From contig JAKATR010000028.1 in NCBI GenBank assembly GCA_021818675.1, positions 32,092 through 82,243 of the forward strand: a stretch of 50,152 bases of DNA. Direction: 5' to 3'. Made by a program: the position numbers and the translations under genes. This DNA comes from Thermoplasmata archaeon. GTDB lineage: Archaea; Thermoplasmatota; Thermoplasmata; Thermoplasmatales; Thermoplasmataceae. The notes beneath the pieces were generated by a model. That model was given only the letters and a program-made list of their open reading frames with translations. It did not search any database and was not told the origin of the DNA. Positions 25,426 through 34,344 of the stretch are shown one piece after another (the stretch's first letter is position 1; the number at the start of each line of letters is the position of its first letter).

Positions 25426-26718
25426 TTATTCGTCCCCTACATAAAGGCTTATCTTTTCTATTGCTTCGTTTCTCTTTTCGCTTAGATCGGCGAGAAATTT
25501 CCTCATTCTTTCTGCTGCCTCAGATTTACATGGACCGCAAAGAAGAGTGCCCGCTTTGCAGGTTTCGTGTATCTCATTAAGATCTCTGTCATCCGGGGAA
25601 AGATGGAATGAATATAATTCAAATACGGGGCATTTATCTGGTTCTCCACCCTTTATTCTCTGCTCTTCCACTGTAGCTCTCCCGCCTGTTGTTGCAGATT
25701 TTATCTTTTTTACTGCGTCTTCAGGCTTATCGTTCAGTGATATGAGTGATTCTGGTTTTGATGAACTCATTTTACCTCCCTTTAAACCTGTCAATAACTT
25801 TTGATAAGTCGCAGATGGTGCAATGAATGCATGCTCATTATACTTTGATTCTATCAGGGCCAGTTCAAGATCCAGCTTTACGTTATTATCAATATCACCC
25901 ATTGCAGAGATTAGCCTATAATTATCATTTCTGGATACTATCTTGAAATTAAGTTCAAGCAGTTTTTCATTGGCAATGTCCAACATTTTCTTCGAATCGT
26001 ATTTACCTGAAATTGAGATTTTAACAGTTTCTCTCTCCCATGAAATGTTGAATACCCTGTGCCTGTTTGCAATATCCCTAGTAAGTCTCAAATGAGGATC
26101 CTGATCTGCTCCAACCGGAACTATGGTTGGTGATGGCCCACCCATTTCACGAGATTGCACATGTAGTATATCAGCCACCTGAACAAGCGGTGCATTTATA
26201 TGGAGCATTGGGGAACTGTTTTCAAATCCGTATATTGCCTTCATCTCGCTGAAATTAACTTCGTTGGATAATATGAAAGCCAATCTTTGAACTCTTGACG
26301 AATCTGATTGAAAGTAGAATCTGCAGGGTTTAAGACCCATGGCGATATAGTTTACAAGATATTTGTTAATTGCAATATCTCTTGCTTTTTCCAGAGAGAG
26401 ATTTCTTGTACCATATGATTCCAGATCTGCAACAGCTATGGTTATCTTTGCGCCCAGAGACTGATAGAACAATATCTGATCCATTACGCTCTTGTTTCCA
26501 AGGTGCATTTCTCCAGAAGGCATTAAACCTGTCATGGCGTTAAATCGAATATTATTCTTCAAGCAGTATTCAATATATTCAATACCACGCTGACCGAATA
26601 TAATTCCGCGTCTGAATAGGTTGTTTTTAAAAATGCCCTTTGGAACATCACCTATTCCAAAGTCTTCTCTGAGCCTGTCGTAATCCGTTACCTGTCCTGA
26701 AGACCAGGGGTTTATCAC
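25426..26718 (-). CDS. trpS: Tryptophanyl-tRNA synthetase
   Basis: Class I synthetase charging tRNA-Trp; 430 residues, archaeal/eukaryotic type. HIGH-like motif MPSGEMHLGN at about 63-72, the tryptophan-binding region with VQVADILHVQ and VPVGADQDPHLRLTRDIA at about 200-217, and the KMSKS-like GGKMSSSKPES near 314-324. The C-terminal segment binds anticodon and includes a Cys pair (LLCGPCKSEA). GTG start at 26718. It begins the two-gene unit with the tRNA thiolase. Confidence 0.96.
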   Translation of the reverse strand: MINPWSSGQVTDYDRLREDFGIGDVPKGIFKNNLFRRGIIFGQRGIEYIEYCLKNNIRFNAMTGLMPSGEMHLGNKSVMDQILFYQSLGAKITIAVADLESYGTRNLSLEKARDIAINKYLVNYIAMGLKPCRFYFQSDSSRVQRLAFILSNEVNFSEMKAIYGFENSSPMLHINAPLVQVADILHVQSREMGGPSPTIVPVGADQDPHLRLTRDIANRHRVFNISWERETVKISISGKYDSKKMLDIANEKLLELNFKIVSRNDNYRLISAMGDIDNNVKLDLELALIESKYNEHAFIAPSATYQKLLTGLKGGKMSSSKPESLISLNDKPEDAVKKIKSATTGGRATVEEQRIKGGEPDKCPVFELYSFHLSPDDRDLNEIHETCKAGTLLCGPCKSEAAERMRKFLADLSEKRNEAIEKISLYVGDE

Positions 26719-26805
26719 CTCTCTTTATCTGTTCTAATCTTAAATTCTTTTAGATTGCTGAATTATGATTTTAAGAAATCTCTCCGGATCAAATGCAATT
26801 TTCCC

Positions 26806-27705
26806 TCACACAATGCCCATGGATTTCATGACTATGTGTGCTGCTGCAAGATCTTCAATACCTAAACCCATGGTTTTGAAGACAGATTTTTCAATTCTTT
26901 TGGAATATCTCTTCCCTGTTAAGAAGTCCTTAAGATTCATTATTGAAGGTAAGTCTTTGACCTCTGATATCTCTGCGGATTCCATCATTGCTTCTTCGTA
27001 ATCCTCCACTATTATGATGTCTGAATCCGAAATAACATCTCTGGAAACCTCTCTCCTGCTCTTTACGTTTGAGCCAATTAGATTAACATGGTATAGATCA
27101 CCCAGTTCCTTTCTCTGGAATATTGGTTCGGAAGATGTTGTAACTGTGGTTATTATTTCATAATTTTTTAACGCTTCAAGTGAGTCAAGGGGTTTTATCT
27201 TCACCCCTGTGACTTTATTCATTCTATCTGCAAAACTGACCGTCCTGTCATATGTTCTTGAAAATACACCTACTTCAGTTAGATCAAGGGCAATGCACAT
27301 TGCGCTTATTTGAGCCTCAGCCTGGAATCCGGCTCCAATAAGCAGAAACGATTCTGCTCCTGAATGAAGCTCTTTGGTGAGCATCGCCGGAAGTGCACCT
27401 GTTCTTCTCTGTCCCAGTATATTTGATTCTATGCACGCGATTGGTTCATAGTTATTTATATTGAATATGAGAACCACGCCACGATAACCATTTTTTCCTC
27501 CCATGTATGCCTTCAAACCGGTCAGTCCATATTTTGAAATGTACGCAGGCATAGTGTTTAGCACATTGCCATCGAATTTGAGCCTTTCTCTTGGAAGATA
27601 TCCTGCCCTGCCATAACCCGTTTCCATAAAAATATCCCTCATAGCCGGTATGAGCTTATCCATGGGGAGATTTTTTTCCACCTGCTCTTCTGTTATGTAC
27701 ATCAT
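26806..27705 (-). CDS. Ornithine cyclodeaminase/mu-crystallin-family oxidoreductase
   Basis: NAD(P)-dependent enzyme of the family including ornithine cyclodeaminase, archaeal alanine dehydrogenase and ketimine reductase. 299 residues, slightly short. Seen: RERLKFDGNVLNTMPAY (39-55), GLTGLKAYMG with a substrate lysine, ESNILGQRRTGALPAML with the substrate-binding arginine pair, the Rossmann LLIGAGFQAEAQI (glycine motif GxGxxA), and NLIGSNVKSRREVS near 210-223. The exact reaction cannot be told; alanine dehydrogenase or a ketimine reductase is as likely as ornithine cyclodeaminase. Stands alone, ATG start with tandem Met codons. Confidence 0.85.
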   Translation of the reverse strand: MMYITEEQVEKNLPMDKLIPAMRDIFMETGYGRAGYLPRERLKFDGNVLNTMPAYISKYGLTGLKAYMGGKNGYRGVVLIFNINNYEPIACIESNILGQRRTGALPAMLTKELHSGAESFLLIGAGFQAEAQISAMCIALDLTEVGVFSRTYDRTVSFADRMNKVTGVKIKPLDSLEALKNYEIITTVTTSSEPIFQRKELGDLYHVNLIGSNVKSRREVSRDVISDSDIIIVEDYEEAMMESAEISEVKDLPSIMNLKDFLTGKRYSKRIEKSVFKTMGLGIEDLAAAHIVMKSMGIV

Positions 27706-27784
27706 AGTATGGGATTGAATTTACAATATTTAAATTGTTTAGAGAAACGATTAATTTCATATCACCATAACCATGTGATAGCGG

Positions 27785-28084
27785 ATGAATAAACCTGATA
27801 AACCTTCAATAGATGAAAAGAAATTAAGAGCCTATGTGGAGGTAAACCGATCTTATACCCTATACGAGAGAGGAGAAGATATTGAACTCCATTTTTCACC
27901 TGAATTTCCAGAGGCCATGAGCCATCTTCCAGGCGGTGAACCTGTCACGCATATAATGACTGGTAAACTGATTGACGGAAGAATATATTTTTTTAGATTT
28001 ACCACAAAAAGTTCATTCGGGGAGACATACAGTGATCTCGAGGGTGCAGAAGACCCCATAATGGAATGGCTTAATTACGTATGA
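27785..28084 (+). CDS. Small protein of unknown function
   Basis: 99 residues, acidic, no membrane segment. The predicted order is a short helix (about 11-19), then several beta strands: YTLYERG, IELHFSPEF, THIMTGKLIDGRIYFFRFTT and a C-terminal helix ending in EWLNYV. No family recognised. ATG start, short gap to the divergent cyclodeaminase-family gene and 160 bases before the dehydrogenase. Coding is supported by regular composition and absence of a better frame. Confidence 0.6.
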   Translation: MNKPDKPSIDEKKLRAYVEVNRSYTLYERGEDIELHFSPEFPEAMSHLPGGEPVTHIMTGKLIDGRIYFFRFTTKSSFGETYSDLEGAEDPIMEWLNYV

Positions 28085-28243
28085 TGCGCCCTTTTCTGTC
28101 CAATCCGTAAAACATGAGAGCAGGTGATCCAATTGAGTTCACACAAAAGACATTATCCGGAAATGCCTTTATCAGGAAAAAGTTGAGGCAATATCACTGA
28201 AACAATAATTTATAAAAGCCAGAGATATTGATCTGTAATCTAC
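28085..28243. promoter_or_regulatory. Promoter region of the zinc dehydrogenase with a near-direct repeat
   Basis: The TATA box TTTATAAAAG (28209-28218) is centred about 31 bases before the ATG at 28244. Upstream are two copies of TTATCnGGAAA (28153-28163 and 28169-28179), 16 bases apart, which could be a regulator site; the second copy lies about 30 bases before the TATA box. No small reading frame or RNA gene is apparent. Confidence 0.45.
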
Positions 28244-29254
28244 ATGAAAGTATTCACGCTTCATAAAACGGATGCCATAGAAAATTCTCCTCTAACAATG
28301 GAAGATATTGAAATTCCAGAACCGGGACCCGATCAGGTACTTATTAAGGAAATTGCCTGTGGTGTTTGCGGATCAGAACTTAACATGATTCAGGGCGACT
28401 GGATACGCTTTGGTTCTCCTCCAATGTTACCCATTGTTCCTGGTCATGAAATAATTGGACGGGTTTTTGAATTTGGGGACAAAGTTGATGGAATAAGAAA
28501 TGGACAGCTTGTTGGAATGCAATATCTGTGGAATTCATGTGGAATGTGCAATTTTTGTCTGAGCGGCAATGAAAATATGTGTTCAAAGGCTTCCGTTACA
28601 GGAGAAACTGTCAATGGTGGATATTCTCAATATATTCTTGGCAACCGGAAACATATATACCGAATAAATGAAGGCATAGACCCATTGAAATATGCTCCAA
28701 TGATGGGTGCGGGTATTACAGCATATCGATCAGTAAAAAATCTGGGTCCAGTGGAAGGAAAAACTATAGCTATTATTGGCGCGGGTGGCATAGGAAAGAT
28801 GGCAATCCAATTTTCAAAGCTATACGGTGCCAGAGTAATAGCTGTTTCAAGAAGCGAGATGAACAGAAATGTGTCTCTTGATCTCGGTGCTGATGAGGTC
28901 TTTGACCCCGGTCCAAATTATGAATTTGCAGAAAAAATAAGGAGAACCGCCGATTACGTAATCGTCTTTGCCCCGTCAGATGCTGCTGTATCTGCAGCCC
29001 TTAAAATATGTAAGAAGATGGGAACTGTGGTTCTGGGAGTTTATGCCACAATTAGAGACTTTCGCTTTACTGATGAGATCAGAATATGCGGAACCCTCAT
29101 TGGAAGCATAGCAGATGCAAATGAGGCAATATCTCTCATAACCAAACATAAACTCCTGGTAGATACCAGAGTATTTCCCCTTGCCTCTGCCAATGAGGCT
29201 CTGTTAAAGCTCAAGAACGGGGAAATAAAAGGTAGAGCAGTATTGCAAATTTAA
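28244..29254 (+). CDS. Zinc-dependent medium-chain alcohol/polyol dehydrogenase
   Basis: MDR-superfamily NAD(P) oxidoreductase of 336 residues. Catalytic zinc ligands: Cys in ACGVCGSE near 38-41 and the GHE of VPGHEIIGRV near 65-74. The structural zinc site CGMCNFC-x7-C (about 97-110) is complete. Rossmann segment AIIGAGGIGKMAIQF (about 176-190) with a G-x-G-x-x-G pattern. The substrate could be an alcohol, a polyol or a sugar (glucose dehydrogenase and threonine dehydrogenase are relatives); sequence alone does not decide. ATG start behind a clear TATA box. Confidence 0.88.
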   Translation: MKVFTLHKTDAIENSPLTMEDIEIPEPGPDQVLIKEIACGVCGSELNMIQGDWIRFGSPPMLPIVPGHEIIGRVFEFGDKVDGIRNGQLVGMQYLWNSCGMCNFCLSGNENMCSKASVTGETVNGGYSQYILGNRKHIYRINEGIDPLKYAPMMGAGITAYRSVKNLGPVEGKTIAIIGAGGIGKMAIQFSKLYGARVIAVSRSEMNRNVSLDLGADEVFDPGPNYEFAEKIRRTADYVIVFAPSDAAVSAALKICKKMGTVVLGVYATIRDFRFTDEIRICGTLIGSIADANEAISLITKHKLLVDTRVFPLASANEALLKLKNGEIKGRAVLQI

Positions 29255-29311
29255 CCAAAATCTGCAGCAAAAATTTATCAACCGATTCATATTTCTAAAT
29301 TACGTGATTCC

Positions 29312-30991
29312 ATGACCAAATTTGTTTTGATTTCAGATACTACATTAAGCTATGAATACCGAAATTTTCCATTACTTGACTTTCTGCCATGCGCTCCGGG
29401 AAAGGCAGTACCAGAAAATATCTATAAATTTCTCAGGGGACCACCACCTGCAGCAAAACCAAATGGGGAGATTCTTTTTGCGCCGTATTCTTTGAGAAAA
29501 CTTGAAGCATCCCTTCTCACAAGGTTCAGAAGAGAGGATATTGCAGTTGCTCATGAAGACTATCTGCAGAACTTTATTAAGGATGATACTGAAATTATAG
29601 CAGTATCAACAATGGACCCTCTTGGTATAGGGCCTACAACAATGTCCTATCACGCTCTATTAGGAGGTTCCCTGGATGCGTGGGTAAGAAGAGAATGGGA
29701 CAGCCTTATGGCGAAGATTAATACCATCAGAGCTGGAAAGAAAGCAAAGCTGATCGTTGGCGGGCCAGGGGTGTGGGAATTTACAATTCTCAGAGATGAG
29801 ATAGAAAAATATCATTTTGATTACATATTTCAGGGGGAATCCGATGATATACTCCCGGAACTGTTTGAACAGATTGTGGAAGATGATCTTGATCCTGCCA
29901 TGTTCCAGCGCGGTTACATGAGTTATGATGATACTTTTAAGAAGATAACCAAAAAGGATGATCTGTTCATCGCCAGAGGCTTCTCCAAAGCGGCTTATCC
30001 TAAACTGGAAGAGATACCGAAGATCGTGAACCCTTCGGTAAAGGGAATGGTTGAGGTTATGAGAGGCTGCGGAATTGGTTGCGACTTTTGCGAGGTAACC
30101 CTTAGACCTCTAAGATACCAGCCCACTGAATACGTAATGGAGGAAGTGCGAGTCAATGCTCAGGCAGGATTCCCCAATGCATGGCTGCACTCAGATGAAA
30201 TTTTTGCATATAAGCATGGGAATATGTATGTTCCAAATGAAGATGCGCTTCAGGATCTTTTCTCAGGAGTCATGTCAATAAAGGGTGTGAAAAGTTCCAA
30301 TCCAACACATGGCAGGATATCAATTCCGGCAGGATATCCTGAAATGATTGAGAGGCTTTCTAAGACCTTAAAGGCAGGTCCGAAAAACTGGATCGGTCTT
30401 CAAACTGGTGTCGAGACTGGCAGCGATGAACTGGCCCGGAAGCATATGCCAAACAAGACATTGCCATTAAAAATTGGGCCTGATGGAAGCTGGCAGGAAA
30501 TTGTCTGGCAGGGAGTAAATGTAGAAACCAGAAATTATTGGCGTCCGGCGTTCACCATTCAGGTAGGTCAGAATGGTGAGACTGTTGAAGACAACTGGGA
30601 TACTGTTGCAATGATCAACAGGCTTAGCAACTCTTTCTCTGGAGACAGACCGTTTGAATTTACAATCACACCGCTAATAAATGTGCCTCTGGGTAGAATC
30701 AAATCAAAAACGTTGAACAGAGATATGCTGACACCTGATATGATGGCAGTATTCTATGCCTCATACAGACATCTGGCAAAGATGGCTACCAGAGATGGAT
30801 TCAGAGATACAACTGGAAATTTTGTAGCCAGATTGGGTACTGGATCAGTAATATCATTTGGCGGTTACATGATGATGAAATTTATTGAGAAAAGAGCAAG
30901 AAAGATGGGCGTTGATATAGATCGTGTAAAGAACTACGGTTTGAACTCGTCAAAGGAAATAACCTCTTTGTCTGTACTATCAAGGGCATGA
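29312..30991 (+). CDS. Radical SAM protein with B12-binding-like N-terminal domain
   Basis: 559 residues. Residues about 85-190 resemble the cobalamin-binding Rossmann domain of B12-radical SAM enzymes (IIAVSTMDPLG, KLIVGGPGVWEF, YIFQGESDD) but the DxHxxG cobalamin motif is not seen. The radical SAM core follows, with C253-x3-C257-x2-C260 in RGCGIGCDFCEV and a later QTGVETGSDELARKHM typical of the SPASM-less Elp3/MiaB-like barrel. Reaction unknown; it may modify RNA, lipid or a small molecule. The next gene, a Cdc6/Orc1 homologue, overlaps its stop by 4 bases (ATGA), so translation is coupled. Confidence 0.85.
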   Translation: MTKFVLISDTTLSYEYRNFPLLDFLPCAPGKAVPENIYKFLRGPPPAAKPNGEILFAPYSLRKLEASLLTRFRREDIAVAHEDYLQNFIKDDTEIIAVSTMDPLGIGPTTMSYHALLGGSLDAWVRREWDSLMAKINTIRAGKKAKLIVGGPGVWEFTILRDEIEKYHFDYIFQGESDDILPELFEQIVEDDLDPAMFQRGYMSYDDTFKKITKKDDLFIARGFSKAAYPKLEEIPKIVNPSVKGMVEVMRGCGIGCDFCEVTLRPLRYQPTEYVMEEVRVNAQAGFPNAWLHSDEIFAYKHGNMYVPNEDALQDLFSGVMSIKGVKSSNPTHGRISIPAGYPEMIERLSKTLKAGPKNWIGLQTGVETGSDELARKHMPNKTLPLKIGPDGSWQEIVWQGVNVETRNYWRPAFTIQVGQNGETVEDNWDTVAMINRLSNSFSGDRPFEFTITPLINVPLGRIKSKTLNRDMLTPDMMAVFYASYRHLAKMATRDGFRDTTGNFVARLGTGSVISFGGYMMMKFIEKRARKMGVDIDRVKNYGLNSSKEITSLSVLSRA

Positions 30992-32103
30992 ACAAATTTA
31001 TAATCAGAAACCGAAAGCCCCTTGAAAGTTCATTCGTGCCTGAGGAGATTCTTCACCGCAATAAGGAAGTCGAAAAGATAGAAAGATCTGTAATTCTGCC
31101 TCTGAAGATGGGCTCATCAACCAATCTTTTAATACATGGTGATTCTGGTACCGGTAAAACTGTCACCATGAAATATGTAGTTTCAAGACATCCGGAAATG
31201 AGCATATTTTATGAGAATGCCATTTCCAGTGGCAATTTTAAAAATATCCTAATATCAGTTCTGAGAAGCATGGGAAAGGTAATGCCTGATCGTGGTACCA
31301 GCTATTCCCAAATATTCAGGAGCATGTCACTTTCCACTTCAGGCACAGGAGTTTTGATTATAGTGGACGAGTGTGCCAATGCAATCAGAATGGATCCTAA
31401 TGGCCTTTACAATATTCTGCGGGCTGGTGAGCTCTATGGAATAACCCTTGGAGTGATACTTGTTTCGGTTGATGACCCCCTTATATATATGAGTGAAAGG
31501 GAAAGAAAAACTCTGGGCCTCTTTTCCGGAATGAAATTTTCAAAATACTCAGATGAAGAACTTTATTCAATACTGATGCAGAGAGTTTCCCTTTCCCTTC
31601 ATGAAGGTACATACTCTGAAGAGATCATCAGGTACATTGCCGAGATATCTGCCTCATTTGGCAGCGCAAGGGTTGCCATAGAATTGCTTCAAAAGGCTGC
31701 ATACAGTGCCGAATATCGGGAAGGCAGTGAAATATCAGGAGAGGATGTCAGAACAGCTAAATCAATGATCAATCCGTATCTTACTGAAAGCAAACTTTCT
31801 GAGCTGGAAAGCGACGAACTTGTGGTTCTTCTTGCTGTATGCCAGGCTCTGGAAAATTCAAGCAGTACAGATACTGCCGAGGTTTATGAGAGGTCTACAT
31901 CGCTATTCGAACTTTATAGACGCGAGGTGATGGATCTTCCATTCATATATAGAACTACGAAAAAATTGCAAACTCTGGGTATTATTGAAGGCAGAATAAC
32001 AGGAAAGGGTGATCGAAAAGGCGTTGAAAAGAGACTTACGCTGAGCGATGTTCCTGTGACTATACTAGCAGACAAGATCAGGCAGATTCTCGACAGGCTT
32101 TAG
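30988..32103 (+). CDS. cdc6: Cdc6/Orc1-type replication initiator
   Basis: AAA+ origin-binding protein of 371 residues. Walker A GDSGTGKT at 51-58, Walker B LIIVDEC at 123-129 (Asp-Glu-Cys), and sensor-type segments GVILVSVDD near 152-160. Residues about 260-371 form the winged-helix DNA-binding domain, with TTKKLQTLGIIEGRI close to its recognition helix. Shorter than many archaeal Orc1 proteins (about 400), and the N-terminal part is short. It overlaps the radical SAM gene by 4 bases and converges on the polB2-type gene with 5 bases between stops. I see no origin-type repeat set beside it. Confidence 0.88.
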   Translation: MNKFIIRNRKPLESSFVPEEILHRNKEVEKIERSVILPLKMGSSTNLLIHGDSGTGKTVTMKYVVSRHPEMSIFYENAISSGNFKNILISVLRSMGKVMPDRGTSYSQIFRSMSLSTSGTGVLIIVDECANAIRMDPNGLYNILRAGELYGITLGVILVSVDDPLIYMSERERKTLGLFSGMKFSKYSDEELYSILMQRVSLSLHEGTYSEEIIRYIAEISASFGSARVAIELLQKAAYSAEYREGSEISGEDVRTAKSMINPYLTESKLSELESDELVVLLAVCQALENSSSTDTAEVYERSTSLFELYRREVMDLPFIYRTTKKLQTLGIIEGRITGKGDRKGVEKRLTLSDVPVTILADKIRQILDRL

Positions 32104-32108
32104 TGCGA

Positions 32109-34133
32109 TTATTCAATCCAGTTTTCAAGGGTGATTGTTTTCCCTGCCTTTGCATATGATATAATATACTGAAAAGGTTCAAATGCCCGGTGTATATATT
32201 TTTCATAGAACTTATAGTCAGGAATATCCTCGGGATTTTCTGCGATTATATGCCTCTTTCCATCTTTTATAACGACTTCCATTCTCTGCCCTGGATTTTC
32301 ATCCATGCCTGAGATACGCATGGATCTTATTGCAGCTTTCTGAATATTTTCCACCCGATAATCTTCAAGTCTTCTGGTTGGCTTTAAATTCAGAATAAAA
32401 TCTTCCTTTCCCATCCTCCTTATTTTTGAAATGTATCTGTCCCGTATATGGTAAAGTTTCTCTGATACTTCCCCTATTTCACTTATACTTTTGCAATCAG
32501 AAAGTATACCAAGCAATTCTCTTTGCATTTTTCTTGATATATCCGGAACATCACTTCTTCTCAGATCTATGCCTCTCACCTTCATTCCTGAATTTTTCTT
32601 CTTTCCGAAATATCTGTTCAGAGAACCAAGACCTGATCTTGCAGGCGGTACAAATAACCAGTCATAGTGAGCATCGAGAACGATATTTATCATTGTTTCA
32701 TCTTTTATTCTCCTTATTGCCCGGGTAATGTTTCCTTCACCCTTTATCCACAGAGAATCAACTATTCCATGTATAATAGTAAATCCTTCCTCCTCACATA
32801 TCCTCATTGCCCTTGAAAGTGCCCATCTGCCAATGGATGTTATGGCTTCATGGAGTTCAATGCGGCCAAATCTTGCGTTTTTGTACCCTGTATAACCAAA
32901 TGAGGTTACGAGAAGCCACTTCAGAGCAGTATCTCGGTTTGAATACACCTTTCCCATGGGCTTTATGGTCTTATATATGAGCCTCTCCTTCAGCAACGAT
33001 TCTATGGCACTGGAAAGAAAACCTCTGTCTATGCGCGCATAATAGGGATTATCACCGGGAAGCTTTATTCTTCCATATCCAGGCGATGCCGTTACTGTTT
33101 CCGGAGATAGATTGTAATTAACAATTATGGTAGGATACATAGAGGAGAAGTCAATTTCATATATGTTTTCATAGATTCCAGGATCAGGCTGTAACACAAA
33201 CCCACCCTTGTCTGTTGCAAAAAGTGTTTCAATAGTTTTTTCCTTTTCATGATCGTCCTTGAAAGCAGGAACAAGTATGCCGGATGAAAGGGCATTGTAT
33301 ATCTCCATTGACGAAACGGCAGTACCTGGAGTGACATTTGATGCCGTTTCAGGATTCAATGATGATATTTTTGATAGTTCATAAATTCCATCCAACCCGC
33401 TCTCAGAATAAATCATTGACGATTGGCTTATGCATATTTTACCATTTATTCTCACCCTTTCAGGATTATAATGCACCTGCCCATAGGATTCATAAGTGCC
33501 ACCTCTATCCTTTCTTACCCCCGGAAGTTTGTATCCCATGTTTTCCATTCTCAGCAGGAATCGGTAAAAAGCGCCAAGATGGTTATTATATACAATTACT
33601 GTTGAATCATCAATAGCAGAATTAACGCGATCCATTGCGCTTCTGAGATTCCGTTCGACCGAACCGTTTATTATGACTTCAGAAAATTCTCCTGATTTTT
33701 CCTCTCTTATTGATATTTGAGATGTGGGTATATACGGATCCATATCGTAGAGGGAGGCTTTATGAAAAAACCTGAATTTATTCTGTGCCATGAATCTTAG
33801 AACCGGATCTATGGCGGCATTGAATACAGAAAATTTTCTTCCATAGCCGCAGTATTGAACAATTCTTATGATTTCCCGTTCCATTGAAGGGTTTACTGTT
33901 ACTTTGATCCCATTGGTGTTTCCAAATATATCCCGTGCTTCAACCCATGTATAGTTTATCCAGTCAGGTTCATCAAACTGCCTTGAAAGGAATTCTAAAT
34001 CATATTTGTCTCCGGAAATGAATATATTGGAATAATTTCGGCACATTGTTTTTTCAATCTTCCCCCCGGCGAGTTTCCATAGAGTTATTCTGTCTGTTCC
34101 TGTGGCATTAATGATCATTTTATTCCCGGTCAA
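32109..34133 (-). CDS. polB2: B-family DNA polymerase, PolB2-type, altered motif C
   Basis: 674 residues, shorter than replicative PolB (about 770-800). Motif A YEIDFSSMYPT carries the metal-binding aspartate D328. Motif B is KWLLVTSFGYTGYKNARFG (405 on). Motif C, normally YGDTDS, reads HGIVDS at 455-460, so the first aspartate is replaced by Ile while D459 remains. The exonuclease part (about 120-210) has no recognisable DxE and ExoII has become VYNNHLGAF, so proofreading is probably lost. This pattern matches the archaeal PolB2 branch once considered inactivated, though a crenarchaeal relative has been described as active in damage tolerance. Third gene of an overlapping operon (14-base overlap upstream). 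Confidence 0.87.
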   Translation of the reverse strand: MTGNKMIINATGTDRITLWKLAGGKIEKTMCRNYSNIFISGDKYDLEFLSRQFDEPDWINYTWVEARDIFGNTNGIKVTVNPSMEREIIRIVQYCGYGRKFSVFNAAIDPVLRFMAQNKFRFFHKASLYDMDPYIPTSQISIREEKSGEFSEVIINGSVERNLRSAMDRVNSAIDDSTVIVYNNHLGAFYRFLLRMENMGYKLPGVRKDRGGTYESYGQVHYNPERVRINGKICISQSSMIYSESGLDGIYELSKISSLNPETASNVTPGTAVSSMEIYNALSSGILVPAFKDDHEKEKTIETLFATDKGGFVLQPDPGIYENIYEIDFSSMYPTIIVNYNLSPETVTASPGYGRIKLPGDNPYYARIDRGFLSSAIESLLKERLIYKTIKPMGKVYSNRDTALKWLLVTSFGYTGYKNARFGRIELHEAITSIGRWALSRAMRICEEEGFTIIHGIVDSLWIKGEGNITRAIRRIKDETMINIVLDAHYDWLFVPPARSGLGSLNRYFGKKKNSGMKVRGIDLRRSDVPDISRKMQRELLGILSDCKSISEIGEVSEKLYHIRDRYISKIRRMGKEDFILNLKPTRRLEDYRVENIQKAAIRSMRISGMDENPGQRMEVVIKDGKRHIIAENPEDIPDYKFYEKYIHRAFEPFQYIISYAKAGKTITLENWIE

Positions 34134-34344
34134 GCAACTTTACTATCTCCATGAGAATGGAAATGACAAACCTGAGTTCTGTTTCAATATCTCCTGCTGA
34201 TAGTTCTCCAGCATGTTTTCTGCCCATGATCATCAATGTTTCAAGCACCTGCAGATCTTCTCTCCTCATGGAGTCTTTCGAGGAGGCAATCCGCGAACAT
34301 AGTGCCTCTACAGCCTGCCTTGAAGTGGTTGTCGATCTTCCCAA
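34120..34344 (-). CDS. Small helical protein in the polB2 operon
   Basis: 74 residues, mostly alpha-helical, beginning GRSTTTSRQAVEAL and containing RREDLQVLETLMIMG and a final amphipathic helix VISILMEIVKLLD. No family recognised. TTG start. It overlaps the upstream 156-residue gene by 37 bases and polB2 by 14 bases, both in other frames, which argues strongly for cotranscription and that it is a real gene. It might be an accessory subunit of the polymerase. Confidence 0.6.
   Translation of the reverse strand: MGRSTTTSRQAVEALCSRIASSKDSMRREDLQVLETLMIMGRKHAGELSAGDIETELRFVISILMEIVKLLDRE

Noticed and set aside
28085-29311. Replication origin near cdc6
   Set aside because: I looked in the spacers ahead of the dehydrogenase and radical SAM genes for repeated origin-recognition boxes and a long AT-rich unwinding region and found only one near-direct repeat, which is not enough.
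32426-32728. 100-codon plus-strand frame antisense to polB2
   Set aside because: Leu/Phe/Cys-rich shadow of a well-supported gene with no coding signals.
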